Shown piece after piece: positions 7,845-17,072 of a DNA stretch of 64,000 bases (positions are counted from its first letter, which is position 1; each line of letters begins with the position of its first letter). Origin of the DNA: Streptomyces sp. NBC_01314 (GTDB taxonomy: Bacteria > Actinomycetota > Actinomycetes > Streptomycetales > Streptomycetaceae). The position numbers were made by a program, and so were the translations under genes. The stretch lies in NCBI RefSeq assembly GCF_041435215.1, contig NZ_CP108394.1, forward strand, positions 10,850,001-10,914,000. The letters are read 5' to 3'. The notes beneath the pieces are model-generated. The model had not been told where the DNA came from, did no database searches, and worked only from the letters and a program-made list of their open reading frames with translations.

Positions 7845-9365
7845 ATGAGGGTGACGAGCGTGTCCGAGCAGGGAAGCACCATCAGTAACCCGGTGATCCC
7901 CGGCTTCTACCCCGACCCGTCCGTCTGCCGGGCGGGCGACGACTACTACCTCGCGTGCTCCAGCTTCGAGTACTTCCCCGGCGTCCCCATCCTCCACAGC
8001 CGGGACCTGGTGCACTGGACCCAGATCGGCAACGCGCTCGACCGCCCGGGCCAACTGCGTCTGCCGCAGGACACAGCCTCCTCCGGGGGGATCTACGCAC
8101 CCACCCTGCGCCACCACGACGGCCGGTTCTGGCTGATCGTCACGAACGTCAGCGCCGACGGCAATCTGCTGGTCACTGCCACCGACCCGGCCGGCCCTTG
8201 GTCCGATCCGATCCTGCTGCCCGGGGTGCACGGCATCGACCCGGACATCGCCTGGGACGAGGACGGCAACTGCTGGTGCACCACCGCCGGAGTCGGACAG
8301 ATCCGCCTCGACCCCCACACCGGGGAGACGTTCGGTGAGCGCCGCCAGCTGTGGTCCGGCGCGCCCGGCGCCAAGGCCCCCGAAGCGCCCCACCTGTACC
8401 GGATCGGCGACCACTGGTACCTGCTCATCGCCGAAGGGGGCACGGAGCGGGGCCACGGGGTCTCGATCGCCCGCGGCAGCGCGCCCACGGGCCCGTTCGA
8501 GCCCTGCCCGGCCAACCCGATCCTGACCCACCGCGGCACCGACCACCCCATCCAGAACACCGGCCACGCCGACCTGGTGCAGGGCCCCGACGGCTCGTGG
8601 TGGATGGTGCTGCTGGGCGTACGGCCGGGTGGCGGCACCCCCGGCTGGCACGTACTGGGCCGGGAGACCTGTCTGGCGCCGGTCGAGTGGATCGACGGCT
8701 GGCCCGTGGTCGGCGAACTGTCGCCCGTCATGCCAGCACCGCCCTGGCCCCTCCAGCCACCCGCCGTCGCGCCGGAGCGCCGGGACGGCTTCGACGTGAC
8801 CGAGTTGGCGCCGTACTGGATCTCGTTGCGTCATCGCCCCGCAGAGGACTGCTCCACGAAGGAACGGCCCGGCTGGCTGACCCTGCGTGCCCGGGGCGCA
8901 TCGCTCGATGACGCCGACGTGACGTTCGTGGGACGCAGGCAGCAGCATCCGTCGTGCCGGGTACGCACCCTGGTCGACGCGGCGGAAGGGCGGGGCGGCC
9001 TGGCCGTCCGCCTCGACGAGAACCACCACTACTCCGTCGAGGCGACCTCCGGGCAGGTACAGGTCGCTGCCCGCATCGGCCCGTTGAACACCGTGGTGGC
9101 ATCCCGGCCGTCGCCCCCGGGGCCTGTGGTGCTCCGCGTGGAGACGGCCCCGGTGAAAACCGTGAACGACGCGCGCACCGGCCCCGACCTCGTCTCGCTC
9201 GGCTTCGAGGAGCCGGACGGCACCTTCGTCGCACTCGCCTCGCTGGACGGCCGGTACCTGTCCACGGAGGTCGCCGGCGGCTTCACGGGCCGGGTGTTCG
9301 GCATGTTCGCCTCCACCGGCTCCGTTCACTTCGACTGGTTCGACTACGAACCGCTGGAGGGCTGA
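7845..9365 (+). CDS. Intracellular GH43 beta-xylosidase/arabinofuranosidase
   Basis: About 506 residues, no signal peptide. The five-bladed catalytic domain carries all three GH43 acidic residues: the base in GFYPDPS (D24), the pKa-modulating Asp in GIDPDIAWD (D132) and the acid in KAPEAPHLY (E180). A C-terminal beta-sandwich from about residue 310 (YWISLRH, later HYSVEATSG and FDWFDYEPLE) is the domain that completes the active site in GH43 beta-xylosidases. The start at 7845 has GGAAGGA before it; an earlier in-frame ATG at 7788 would place the operator inside the gene. It hydrolyses imported xylo-oligosaccharides, by family. Confidence 0.9.
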   Translation: MRVTSVSEQGSTISNPVIPGFYPDPSVCRAGDDYYLACSSFEYFPGVPILHSRDLVHWTQIGNALDRPGQLRLPQDTASSGGIYAPTLRHHDGRFWLIVTNVSADGNLLVTATDPAGPWSDPILLPGVHGIDPDIAWDEDGNCWCTTAGVGQIRLDPHTGETFGERRQLWSGAPGAKAPEAPHLYRIGDHWYLLIAEGGTERGHGVSIARGSAPTGPFEPCPANPILTHRGTDHPIQNTGHADLVQGPDGSWWMVLLGVRPGGGTPGWHVLGRETCLAPVEWIDGWPVVGELSPVMPAPPWPLQPPAVAPERRDGFDVTELAPYWISLRHRPAEDCSTKERPGWLTLRARGASLDDADVTFVGRRQQHPSCRVRTLVDAAEGRGGLAVRLDENHHYSVEATSGQVQVAARIGPLNTVVASRPSPPGPVVLRVETAPVKTVNDARTGPDLVSLGFEEPDGTFVALASLDGRYLSTEVAGGFTGRVFGMFASTGSVHFDWFDYEPLEG

Positions 9366-9388
9366 AGCGACCGGGTAGGGACCGGCTG

Positions 9389-10225
9389 TCACGCGTTCGC
9401 CTCCACCCCCAACCGCTGCTGGCGGCGCACCCGTTGCAGGTCAGGGTCCGGGACGGGGGCGGCCGCCACCAAGCGCCGGGTGTACTCGTGCTGCGGCCGG
9501 TCGCACACGTCGACGCTGCCTCCCTCCTCCACGATGCGCCCGTGTTGCAGGACCAGGGTGCGGGCCGCGAACTCCTTGACGACTGCGAGGTCGTGCGTGA
9601 TGAACAGGTACGCGCACCCGAGCGTGTCCTGGAGCTCGGAGAGAAGGTTCAGCGCGGCGGCCTGGGTGGTGACGTCGAGGGCGCTGGTCGGCTCGTCGCA
9701 GATGATGAGCTTGGGCTTGCGGGCGACCGCCCGGGCGATGGCGATGCGCTGGCGCTGGCCTCCGCTGAACTGGGCCGGGTAGCGGTCGGCCGCGTCCTCC
9801 GGAAGACCGACGCGGCGGAGCAGGTCCCCGATGTCGTCGCGGACCTCGCGGGGCGAGCGGTCCGAACCGGCGAGCAGGGGCTCGGCCAGCGTCCGTCCCA
9901 CCGGCAGCGCCGGATTGAGCGACCCGTACGGGTTCTGGAAGATCGCCTGGAGATCGGAGGACAGCAGTCGGCGGGCCCGGCCGGTGAGACGGGTGATGTC
10001 CCGCCCGTCGAGCAGGACGCGTCCGCCGCTGACCGGGGTGAGTCCCAGGACCGCCCTGCCGATGGTGGTCTTTCCCGAGCCGGACTCGCCCACGAGGGCG
10101 ACCGTCTCGGCGTGACCGACCTCGAACGACACGTCCTCGATGACGGTGGTAGAGGGCTTGCGGAAGCCACGGCTCGGGTATTGGACCGCGAGGCCGTCGA
10201 TCTGGAGTGCGGGTGTTCCGGTCAC
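9389..10225 (-). CDS. ABC importer ATPase, OppF/DppF type
   Basis: A 278-residue nucleotide-binding subunit with Walker A (GESGSGKTT), Q-loop (QNPYGSLNP), signature (FSGGQRQRI), Walker B (LIICDEP) and switch His (FITHDLAVV). The C-terminal HEYTRRLVAAAPVPDP segment is typical of oligopeptide/dipeptide importer ATPases. Its ATG overlaps the stop of the permease-ATPase fusion upstream (ATGA), so it is the last gene of a coupled four-gene unit. It is convergent with the GH43 gene. Confidence 0.93.
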   Translation of the reverse strand: MTGTPALQIDGLAVQYPSRGFRKPSTTVIEDVSFEVGHAETVALVGESGSGKTTIGRAVLGLTPVSGGRVLLDGRDITRLTGRARRLLSSDLQAIFQNPYGSLNPALPVGRTLAEPLLAGSDRSPREVRDDIGDLLRRVGLPEDAADRYPAQFSGGQRQRIAIARAVARKPKLIICDEPTSALDVTTQAAALNLLSELQDTLGCAYLFITHDLAVVKEFAARTLVLQHGRIVEEGGSVDVCDRPQHEYTRRLVAAAPVPDPDLQRVRRQQRLGVEANA

Positions 10226-11982
10226 GCGATCCTGCCCTCCGTACGAGCGATGCTGGGTGTGCTCTCGATGAGCTTCTTCGTGTACGGGTGCTCGGGCCGG
10301 TAGAAGATGTCCTCGACCGAGCCCTCCTCCACGATCCGGCCCTGTTCCATCACGATCGCGCGGTCGCAGATGTCGGCCACCACTCCCAGGTCGTGGGTGA
10401 TCAGGACGATCGCCATGCCGTGCTCGTCGCGCAGCGACCGCAGCAGGTCCAGGATTCCCGCCTGCACGGTGACGTCCAGTGCCGTGGTGGGTTCGTCGGC
10501 GATCAGCACCTTCGGTGACCCGGCCAGCGCCATGGCGATGACGACGCGCTGGAGCATGCCGCCGGACAGTTCGTGCGGGTGCCGGCGCGCGATGTCGTCC
10601 GGATCCCGCAGGTGGACGCTGGTCAGCAGCTCGCGGATCCGCTGCCGTACGGCGTCCTTGCCGCCCCGCCCGGCATCGATGCGCCGGATGACCTCGGCCA
10701 GCTGGGAGCCGATGGTGAAGTACGGGTCGAGCGCCACCATGGGCTCCTGCGACACCAGGGCGATCTCGCTGCCGCGGATGCGCTGCAGCTCCCGCTCCGG
10801 CAGACCGCTGATGCGGGTGCCGGCCAGCCAGGCCGTGCCGCTCGTGACCGCCCCGTTGGGCGGGAGGAGCCCGAGCAGGGACAAGCCGGTCACCGTCTTT
10901 CCGCTGCCGGATTCGCCCACGAGACCGAAGACCTCACCGGGGCGGACCGAGAAGCTGATGGAGTCGACGACGTTGCGTGGCCCTTGCGCGGTGGCGAAGG
11001 CGATCGAGTAGTCGCGTACAGCGAGCACCGCCCCGTCCAGCGTTGTGTCCGACGGCTTGGCCGCGTCCTGGGAGGCCGCTGCGGGAACCGGCCGTCGCGA
11101 CCGGCCGCCCGTGGCCTGCCGCCGGTCCTGTTCGAGGTCGCGCAGCCCATCGCCCACCAACCCGAAGGAGAGGGACATGAGGCCGATCACGCCACCGGAG
11201 ACGAACAGCAGATAAGGGTCCTGCTGCATGATCTGCGCGGCCTCCCCGACCATGCCGCCCCAGCTCGGGGCGGGCGCGGGAGTGGCCAGTCCGAGGAATC
11301 CGAGGCCGGTCTGGATGGCGAGGGCGTTGCCCGAGAAGAGGAAGATCGGGACCAGCAACTGCCCTGTCAGCCGGGGGAGGATGTGTCGGGCCATGATCCG
11401 GGCCGGGCCGAGCCCGGACACCCTGGCGGCGTCCACGAACAGTTCCTCGCGCAGCGCGATGCATGAGCTGCGGATGATCCGGGCGAGGCCCGCGGAGGCG
11501 AAGAAGCCGAGCGTGAGCATGGCGGCGACGTTGCTCTGGTAGAAGATCGCGAGAACGGCGAGTGTGATGATGACCGCGGGGACCGAGAGCATGACGTCCA
11601 TCACGGCGACGATGACCCGGTCGGTCCAGCCGCGCAGGTAGCCGGCCAGCACGCCCAGCGACATGCCGACGACGGCGTAGACGACTACGGCCACCCCCAC
11701 CCCGATCAGGGTGGGCCGTCCGCCGTGGAGCAGTCGGCTCAGTACGTCGCGGCCGAGGACGTCGGTGCCCAGCGGATGGTCCGCCGACGGACCGGACAGC
11801 GTGTGGAGCAGGTCCTGCGCCAGCGGCGGGTGCGGTGCCAGGAGCGGGGCGAGGACCACCGCGACGGTGATCCCGACGACCACCACGAGCGATGCGGCGG
11901 CGACGGGACGGCGCCATATCCCGGCGAACGGGTTGATCCGCGCCCGCGATCGCGCCTTCGGAGGCGCCTCGACAGTGGTCAT
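10222..11982 (-). CDS. Fused ABC permease (DppC-like) and ATPase (DppD-like)
   Basis: About 586 residues. Residues 1-270 are a binding-protein-dependent permease with about six membrane segments and the EAA-loop sequence (ELFVDAARVSGLGPARIMARHILPR). After a linker rich in Ala, Arg and Asp comes a full nucleotide-binding domain: Walker A GESGSGKTVTG, signature LSGGMLQRV, Walker B VLIADEPTTALD, and the HPYTKKLIESTPS tail. In most Opp/Dpp systems these are two genes. No stop, start or ribosome site separates them here, so one polypeptide is expected. The ATG at 11982 overlaps the upstream permease stop. Confidence 0.9.
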   Translation of the reverse strand: MTTVEAPPKARSRARINPFAGIWRRPVAAASLVVVVGITVAVVLAPLLAPHPPLAQDLLHTLSGPSADHPLGTDVLGRDVLSRLLHGGRPTLIGVGVAVVVYAVVGMSLGVLAGYLRGWTDRVIVAVMDVMLSVPAVIITLAVLAIFYQSNVAAMLTLGFFASAGLARIIRSSCIALREELFVDAARVSGLGPARIMARHILPRLTGQLLVPIFLFSGNALAIQTGLGFLGLATPAPAPSWGGMVGEAAQIMQQDPYLLFVSGGVIGLMSLSFGLVGDGLRDLEQDRRQATGGRSRRPVPAAASQDAAKPSDTTLDGAVLAVRDYSIAFATAQGPRNVVDSISFSVRPGEVFGLVGESGSGKTVTGLSLLGLLPPNGAVTSGTAWLAGTRISGLPERELQRIRGSEIALVSQEPMVALDPYFTIGSQLAEVIRRIDAGRGGKDAVRQRIRELLTSVHLRDPDDIARRHPHELSGGMLQRVVIAMALAGSPKVLIADEPTTALDVTVQAGILDLLRSLRDEHGMAIVLITHDLGVVADICDRAIVMEQGRIVEEGSVEDIFYRPEHPYTKKLIESTPSIARTEGRIA

Positions 11983-12920
11983 TCCGTACGTACCTTCGGG
12001 TTGAGGAGGCTGTAGAGGATGTCGACGAGAAGGTTCACCACGATGACCATGACCGTGAAGGTGATGGTGAGGCCCTGCACGACCGGCAGATCGTGCTGGT
12101 TGGTCGCGTCCACGACCGTGGTGCCCAGACCGGGCAGGGTGAAGACGTTCTCGACGAGGATCGTGCCGGGGATGAAGGTGATCATCATGAGGCCGATCGT
12201 GGTCACCACCGGCAGTCCGCAGCCCCGCAGGGCGTGCTTCCAGACGATCGACGAGGGCCGGATGCCGGAGGCCCGCAGCGTTCTGATGTGGTCGAGGCTG
12301 AGGGTGGTCAGCATCGCGTCGCGAGTGACCTTGGAGATGAAGGCGACTCCGCCGATCGAGAGGGCGGCCACCGGCAGGACGAGGCCGGCGGCCCATTGCC
12401 CGGGCGACTCGGCGAACGGGGTGTACCCGGTGGCGGGGAAGAGGGCGAACTTGACGGCGAACACGGCGACCAGCATCAGTGCGATCCAGAAGTTGGGCAC
12501 CGCGCTGCCCAGCAGGGACACGATGTCGAACAGTCGGCGGGTGAACCGGCCGCGCGTCGAGCTGAAGACGCCGAGCACGACGCCGACCAGGCTCGCGAGC
12601 ACGGTTCCCCCGATCACCAGCGCCAGGGTGACCGGCAGGCGTTGCCCGATCAGCCCCAGCACGGATTCGCCGGTGAAGAGCGAGTCGCCGAGGTCACCCC
12701 GCAGGATGTCGCGGAGGTACAGCCAGTACTGCACGACGACCGGCTGGTCGAGATGCATCGCGGCCCTCAGGGCGTCGTACTGCTCCTGCGTCGCGTTGAT
12801 CCCGAGCACCGTTCGTGCCGGATCTCCCGGCACGAACGACTCCAGGAGGAAGGTGATCGCAGAGACGATCACAAGGAGCGGGATGGACAGCGCCAGCCTG
12901 CGGAGAATGATGGAGAGCAT
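11979..12920 (-). CDS. ABC importer permease, DppB type
   Basis: A 313-residue integral membrane protein with the N-terminal helix (LALSIPLLVIVSAITFLLE) and the DppB signature VPGDPARTVLG. The EAA loop reads DHIRTLRASGIRPSSIVWKHALR, and the C-terminal segment has LPGLGTTVVDATNQHDLPVVQG and VNLLVDILYSLLNPKVR. It pairs with the fused permease to form the channel for the family-5 binding protein encoded upstream. Coupled to its neighbours by a 4-base overlap downstream and a 9-base gap upstream. Confidence 0.93.
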   Translation of the reverse strand: MLSIILRRLALSIPLLVIVSAITFLLESFVPGDPARTVLGINATQEQYDALRAAMHLDQPVVVQYWLYLRDILRGDLGDSLFTGESVLGLIGQRLPVTLALVIGGTVLASLVGVVLGVFSSTRGRFTRRLFDIVSLLGSAVPNFWIALMLVAVFAVKFALFPATGYTPFAESPGQWAAGLVLPVAALSIGGVAFISKVTRDAMLTTLSLDHIRTLRASGIRPSSIVWKHALRGCGLPVVTTIGLMMITFIPGTILVENVFTLPGLGTTVVDATNQHDLPVVQGLTITFTVMVIVVNLLVDILYSLLNPKVRTE

Positions 12921-12929
12921 CGGTCCTCG

Positions 12930-14492
12930 CTAGCGAACGGTCCATATGGTGTTCGAGGTCAGCTGGGCGCCGCCCTCCGGGAACTGCACGCCATGCAACT
13001 TCTTGTTGTACATGGCGATCGTGTCGGTACCGGACACCGGCAGCGCGAGCGCCTTCTGCACGATCACATCGGTGAGATCCTTCGCCGCCGCCCCGCCGGA
13101 CTTCGCGTCCGACTTGGCGAGCCGGGCGTAGGCGGCATCGAAGTCCGGGTCGCTCACGCCGAAGAGGTTCATGATGCCCGTCTTGGTGAAGGCCGCCTGT
13201 TGTGCGTAGAAGTTGGGCTCGCCACCCGTGCCGGGTGACAGCACGGTGGCCGCGTACTTCTTCGACAGCAGGTCGTTGATCCACGCGCCGAAGTTCGTGG
13301 CGGCCCGCAGCTTCAGCTTGACGCCCACCTCGGCGAGCTGGGCCTGCACGGCCTGGAGCATCTTGGTCGTCGAGGGGTCGAACGACCCGTAGTTCACCGG
13401 GATGGTCAGGCCCTTGCCGTACCCCGCCGCCTTCAGCAGCTTCTTGGCCTTGGCCGGGTCGTAGGAGTACATGTCCGCGGCGACGGGGCTGTAGCCGTCG
13501 TAACCGGGCATCGCCGGCTGGGAGACCGGTGTGCCGAAGTCGCCGTAGACCGCCTTCGTGATCGCGGAGCGATCGATGGCGAAGTTCAGTGCCTGCCGGA
13601 CACGCTCGTCGCCCAGCCCCTTGACGACGGTGCCTTCACGGTCCAGGAGGAACAGGCCCGCCCAGGTGGTGGGCTTCGTGAGCGTGGCGAGCGACTTGTC
13701 GCCCTTGACGGTCGGCGCCACGTCCGGAGTGCCGTACATGAGGTCGATCTGCCCGGACTTCAGGGCCTGCACCTGTGAGTTGACGTTCGGCATCACCCGG
13801 ACGGTGATCTTCTTGAAGTGCACGGCGGACTTGTCCCAGAAGTTCTTGTTCGGAACGTAGACATAGTGGTCGCCGGAGACGGACTGCTGGGCGCTGTACA
13901 CGTACGGTCCGGCGCCGAAGGTCGCGGAGGCCAGCTTCTTCGGGGCCTTCAGCCCGGCCGGGCTGATGATGGCGCCGCCCATGTACGAGGGCGTGAACAG
14001 GGTGCCCATGTCGGGGTTGGGTGTAGGGCTGCTGACCACCACGGTCGAAGTGTCCGGCGTGGAGAAGGTCAGGGGACGGAAGTAGGCGACGGTGGGTCCG
14101 CTGCCCTTCTGGAAGTACTTGAACGAGTTGACGACGTCGGCGGCGGTGACCGGTGTGCCGTCGGCGAACTTCAGGCCCTTGCGCAGGTGGAGCTCGAACT
14201 TGGTGTTCTTCTTGCCGACGTAGCCCCACTTGTCGGCCAGCCCGGCCCCGAGGGCGCCGTCGGCCTTGCGGGTCAGCAGGGTCGCGTAGGCGGGGTCCAT
14301 GTAGTTCAGGAAGGGCCCGACGGCGACCTGGGCGGGGTCCAGGCTGTTGGGCGCCGAGGACAGGGCGATGGTCAGGTCGACCGGGCCGACGTCGCCGCCG
14401 TTCCCGTTGTCGCTCTGTGCGCCACCACAGGCGGCGAGCGTGAGCGTGGCCACCACGCCGATCGAGGCCTGGAGTGCGGTTCTTCTCTTCAT
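12930..14492 (-). CDS. ABC importer binding lipoprotein, family 5
   Basis: About 520 residues. The N-terminus is a lipoprotein signal with lipobox LAAC (Cys22), so the mature protein is anchored outside the membrane. The body is a family-5 solute-binding protein (LSSAPNSLDPAQVAVG, LRKGLKFADGTPVTAADVVNS, ERVRQALNFAIDRSAI). Such proteins bind oligopeptides or oligosaccharides. A sugar ligand is suggested here by the divergent LacI gene and hydrolytic neighbours, but this is inference. The ATG at 14492 is preceded by GGAGA. First gene of the importer operon. Confidence 0.92.
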   Translation of the reverse strand: MKRRTALQASIGVVATLTLAACGGAQSDNGNGGDVGPVDLTIALSSAPNSLDPAQVAVGPFLNYMDPAYATLLTRKADGALGAGLADKWGYVGKKNTKFELHLRKGLKFADGTPVTAADVVNSFKYFQKGSGPTVAYFRPLTFSTPDTSTVVVSSPTPNPDMGTLFTPSYMGGAIISPAGLKAPKKLASATFGAGPYVYSAQQSVSGDHYVYVPNKNFWDKSAVHFKKITVRVMPNVNSQVQALKSGQIDLMYGTPDVAPTVKGDKSLATLTKPTTWAGLFLLDREGTVVKGLGDERVRQALNFAIDRSAITKAVYGDFGTPVSQPAMPGYDGYSPVAADMYSYDPAKAKKLLKAAGYGKGLTIPVNYGSFDPSTTKMLQAVQAQLAEVGVKLKLRAATNFGAWINDLLSKKYAATVLSPGTGGEPNFYAQQAAFTKTGIMNLFGVSDPDFDAAYARLAKSDAKSGGAAAKDLTDVIVQKALALPVSGTDTIAMYNKKLHGVQFPEGGAQLTSNTIWTVR

Positions 14493-14779
14493 TGAGGGTC
14501 TCCGAAGGAAAAGGCGGGCCCAAAGGAGGTCGCCGAGGGCGCCACCGGGGCGGACTGCCCGGTGGGCGGATGTGCAGGTGTTCAGGTGCGGGTTCAGCGG
14601 GAGAGGCCGCCGGAATTGAGGGGCGATGCCGATGCGCGAATGAACCGGGCCCACTGCGACGTACCCGGAGGATCACTCCGTCTCGTGGGTGCCGCAGACC
14701 GTCTGCTTCAATGTCGGCGATCGGGTGAGTCGACAGGGCATCCCATCGCACAACCTCGCATCATGGCTACTTGCAGTTG

Positions 14780-14806
14780 CTTTAACGTGTCGCTAACACG
14801 TTAAAG
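14780..14806. promoter_or_regulatory. LacI operator, 11-bp perfect arms
   Basis: CTTTAACGTGT at 14780-14790 and ACACGTTAAAG at 14796-14806, spacer CGCTA. It lies between the divergent importer operon and LacI gene (64 bases before the latter). This is an unusually complete operator and probably controls both units. A near copy of one arm (CTTAAACGTGT) precedes the paralogous LacI at 22058. The rest of the 378-base gap shows no gene. Confidence 0.85.
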
Positions 14807-14870
14807 TGGGTGTCCGTAAACTAACCGTGTCTCCTGCGTCGCGCAAGAGGTTCGTGGAAGGTGGTCGTCG

Positions 14871-15875
14871 ATGGCACCGCGAAGCGGGAGAGTGACGAGT
14901 GCGGATGTGGCCCGAGAAGCCGGTGTGTCGCGGGCGACGGTGAGCTTCGTCCTCAACAACACGGCACATCAGAAGATCACCGATGCCACGCGGCAGCGGG
15001 TTCTCGCAGCGGCCGAGCGGCTGGGTTACGCCCCGTCGGCCGCGGCGCGGACCCTCCGGTACGGCCGCTCCGACGTGGTGCTCGGCCTGCTGCCCGACTG
15101 GCCACTCGGCTACGCGACCGGCCTGCTCATCCAGGAGCTGACGCTTGCGTTCGCGAAGCGGAATCTCACCTTCGTCGTCCACTCCGGCATCCGGGGCGCC
15201 CGCCCACTGAGTGAGATCTGGAAGGCCCTCACACCGGCCGCCGTGCTGTCCTTCGAGCCGTACACCGACTCCGACGCGACGGCGATGCGGGCTGCGGGCA
15301 TCGAGGTGATCGCCGCCCTGTACGACGACAAGGGGCTCGGGTCGGATGAGGGCATCACCAACGCGAACGCGATCGGTGCCGCCCAGGCCCGCCACCTGGC
15401 CGCCGCCTCCCACCGTCGGCTGGGATACGCGTACCCCGACGACGAGCGGGTCGCCGTCTTCGCCCGGCCGCGCCTGGACGGTGTCCGCAGGGTCTGCGCA
15501 GAGCTGGGACTGCCCGCTCCCGACGTCCGGACCGTCCCGCTGACCCCGGGTGCCGCCACCGACACGGTACGGTCCTGGCTCGCCGCCGATCCCCAGGTGA
15601 CCGGTATCTGCGCGTTCAACGACGACGTGGCCATGAGCGTGCTGGCCGGTCTGCGCCACCTCGGCCTCGAAGCCCCTCGGGACATGGCGGTCGTCGGCGT
15701 CGACAACACCCCTGCCGCGGCGGTGTCCTGGCCACCGCTGACCAGCGTCGTCCAGGACCTCCCCGGCATCGCCGAGCTGTACGCGGACTCGGTGCGGGCC
15801 GCACTCGACGGCGCACAGGCCCCGGGGAACCCGGTGGAGCCGCACATCCGGCTGGAGGTCCGCGAGTCGGCGTGA
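14871..15875 (+). CDS. LacI-family regulator (paralogue 1)
   Basis: 334 residues: DNA-binding head TSADVAREAGVSRATVSFVLNN, hinge region APSAAARTLR, and effector domain with TGICAFNDDVAMSVLAGL and VVGVDNTPAA. The protein is strikingly similar along its length to the LacI gene at 22058, including the AHQKI stretch after the recognition helix. It is divergent from the ABC importer with a perfect operator between them, and 150 bases upstream of an HSL-type esterase that it may also control. Confidence 0.92.
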   Translation: MAPRSGRVTSADVAREAGVSRATVSFVLNNTAHQKITDATRQRVLAAAERLGYAPSAAARTLRYGRSDVVLGLLPDWPLGYATGLLIQELTLAFAKRNLTFVVHSGIRGARPLSEIWKALTPAAVLSFEPYTDSDATAMRAAGIEVIAALYDDKGLGSDEGITNANAIGAAQARHLAAASHRRLGYAYPDDERVAVFARPRLDGVRRVCAELGLPAPDVRTVPLTPGAATDTVRSWLAADPQVTGICAFNDDVAMSVLAGLRHLGLEAPRDMAVVGVDNTPAAAVSWPPLTSVVQDLPGIAELYADSVRAALDGAQAPGNPVEPHIRLEVRESA

Positions 15876-16028
15876 CGGTCCCGGCCGTCATGGTCCGGGC
15901 CGTCACGGCGGGCCCCGGCCGATCCGGGTGATCGGGCATGCCGCGTCCGCCGGCGGCCACCACTGTTTCGACGTGCCGTGCGAGCACGTCCGCAGCCCCT
16001 TGTCCAGACGTCACGGAAGGCGGTCACC

Positions 16029-16949
16029 ATGCCCCTCGACCCCTATCTCGCGGAGAGACTGCACCTCCTCGCCGGCCTCACGTTCCCCGATCTCGCCGAC
16101 CCGGACGCCCAGGCCCGGTTCGGCGAGTTCATGCGGGATCCGACGGAATGGGCCCAACCCGATGTCGTCGTCGAGAACCGCGAGACGGCCGGCCCGCACG
16201 GCCCTGTGCCCATACGGACGTACACTCCGCGTCGCCCCGGTTCCACGGCCGTCCTGTGGGCGCACGGTGGCGGCTTCCTCGGCGGCGACCTCGACATGCC
16301 CGAGGCGCACGTCGTCGCGGCCGAACTGGCGGCGCGGGCGGGGGCGGTGGTGGTCTCAGTCGACTACCGGCTGGCGGCCGGCGGCGTTCGCTACCCGGTT
16401 CCACTCGACGACGTGTGCGCCGCGTGGCGGTGGCTGAGGACCGAACTGGCCGCCGACGCCGATGTCGTGGCCCTCGGCGGGGCGAGCGCGGGCGCTGCGC
16501 TGGCTCTCGCCGCGGCCCTACGGGACCGGGAGGGGGCACTGCGACCGGCCGATCTCCTCCTGCTCGCCTACCCGTTCGCGCACTTCCCCGTCCCGGCCCT
16601 GGACAGCTCGACGGCAGCCGAGATGGCGGCCCTCCCGCCGACGATGCGGTTCACCACGGCGGACGTCGAGTTCATGGTGGAGAACTATGTCGGCCGGCTC
16701 ACCGACCTCCCGCGCCACGCACTGCCGGGCGCGGCCCCGCTGCACGGTCTCCCGCCCGTTCACCTGCTGGTCTCCGAGTACGACGACCTCCGGCCGTCGG
16801 CCGAGCTCCTGGCGCGGCAGTTGACCGCGTCCGAGGTCGAGGTCAGCACCTGCCTGGCCGCCGGTATGCCGCACGGTCACCTCAACCGGACCCCGGCTCT
16901 CGCCGAGGTCGACCGGTCACTCGACTTCTTCGCCGACGCACTGCGATAG
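16029..16949 (+). CDS. HSL-type alpha/beta hydrolase (esterase)
   Basis: 306 residues from the ATG at 16029 (GGAAGG before it). The oxyanion-hole motif is WAHGGGFLGG, the nucleophile elbow GGASAGAA, the acid in SEYDDLRPSAE and the His in PHGHLN, the standard hormone-sensitive-lipase family set. No export signal, so a cytosolic carboxylesterase acting on small acyl esters, possibly acetylated sugars or glycosides imported by the neighbouring ABC system. A second, divergent member is at 23564 beside the paralogous regulator. Confidence 0.9.
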   Translation: MPLDPYLAERLHLLAGLTFPDLADPDAQARFGEFMRDPTEWAQPDVVVENRETAGPHGPVPIRTYTPRRPGSTAVLWAHGGGFLGGDLDMPEAHVVAAELAARAGAVVVSVDYRLAAGGVRYPVPLDDVCAAWRWLRTELAADADVVALGGASAGAALALAAALRDREGALRPADLLLLAYPFAHFPVPALDSSTAAEMAALPPTMRFTTADVEFMVENYVGRLTDLPRHALPGAAPLHGLPPVHLLVSEYDDLRPSAELLARQLTASEVEVSTCLAAGMPHGHLNRTPALAEVDRSLDFFADALR

Positions 16950-16966
16950 CCCAAGGGCCAGGGGAA

Positions 16967-17002
16967 GGCGGCCCGCCGCGTGTCAGGGAGCAGCGGGCCG
17001 CC
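16967..17002. terminator. Bidirectional hairpin terminator
   Basis: GGCGGCCCGC at 16967-16976 pairs with GCGGGCCGCC at 16993-17002. It lies between the convergent esterase and GH78 genes. Confidence 0.7.
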
Positions 17003-17072
17003 GTCTGTGGGCCCGGTCTCCGGGACCGGGCGGGAGGAGCCGATGCGGACAGGCTCCGGTGGTGGGTGAGGT

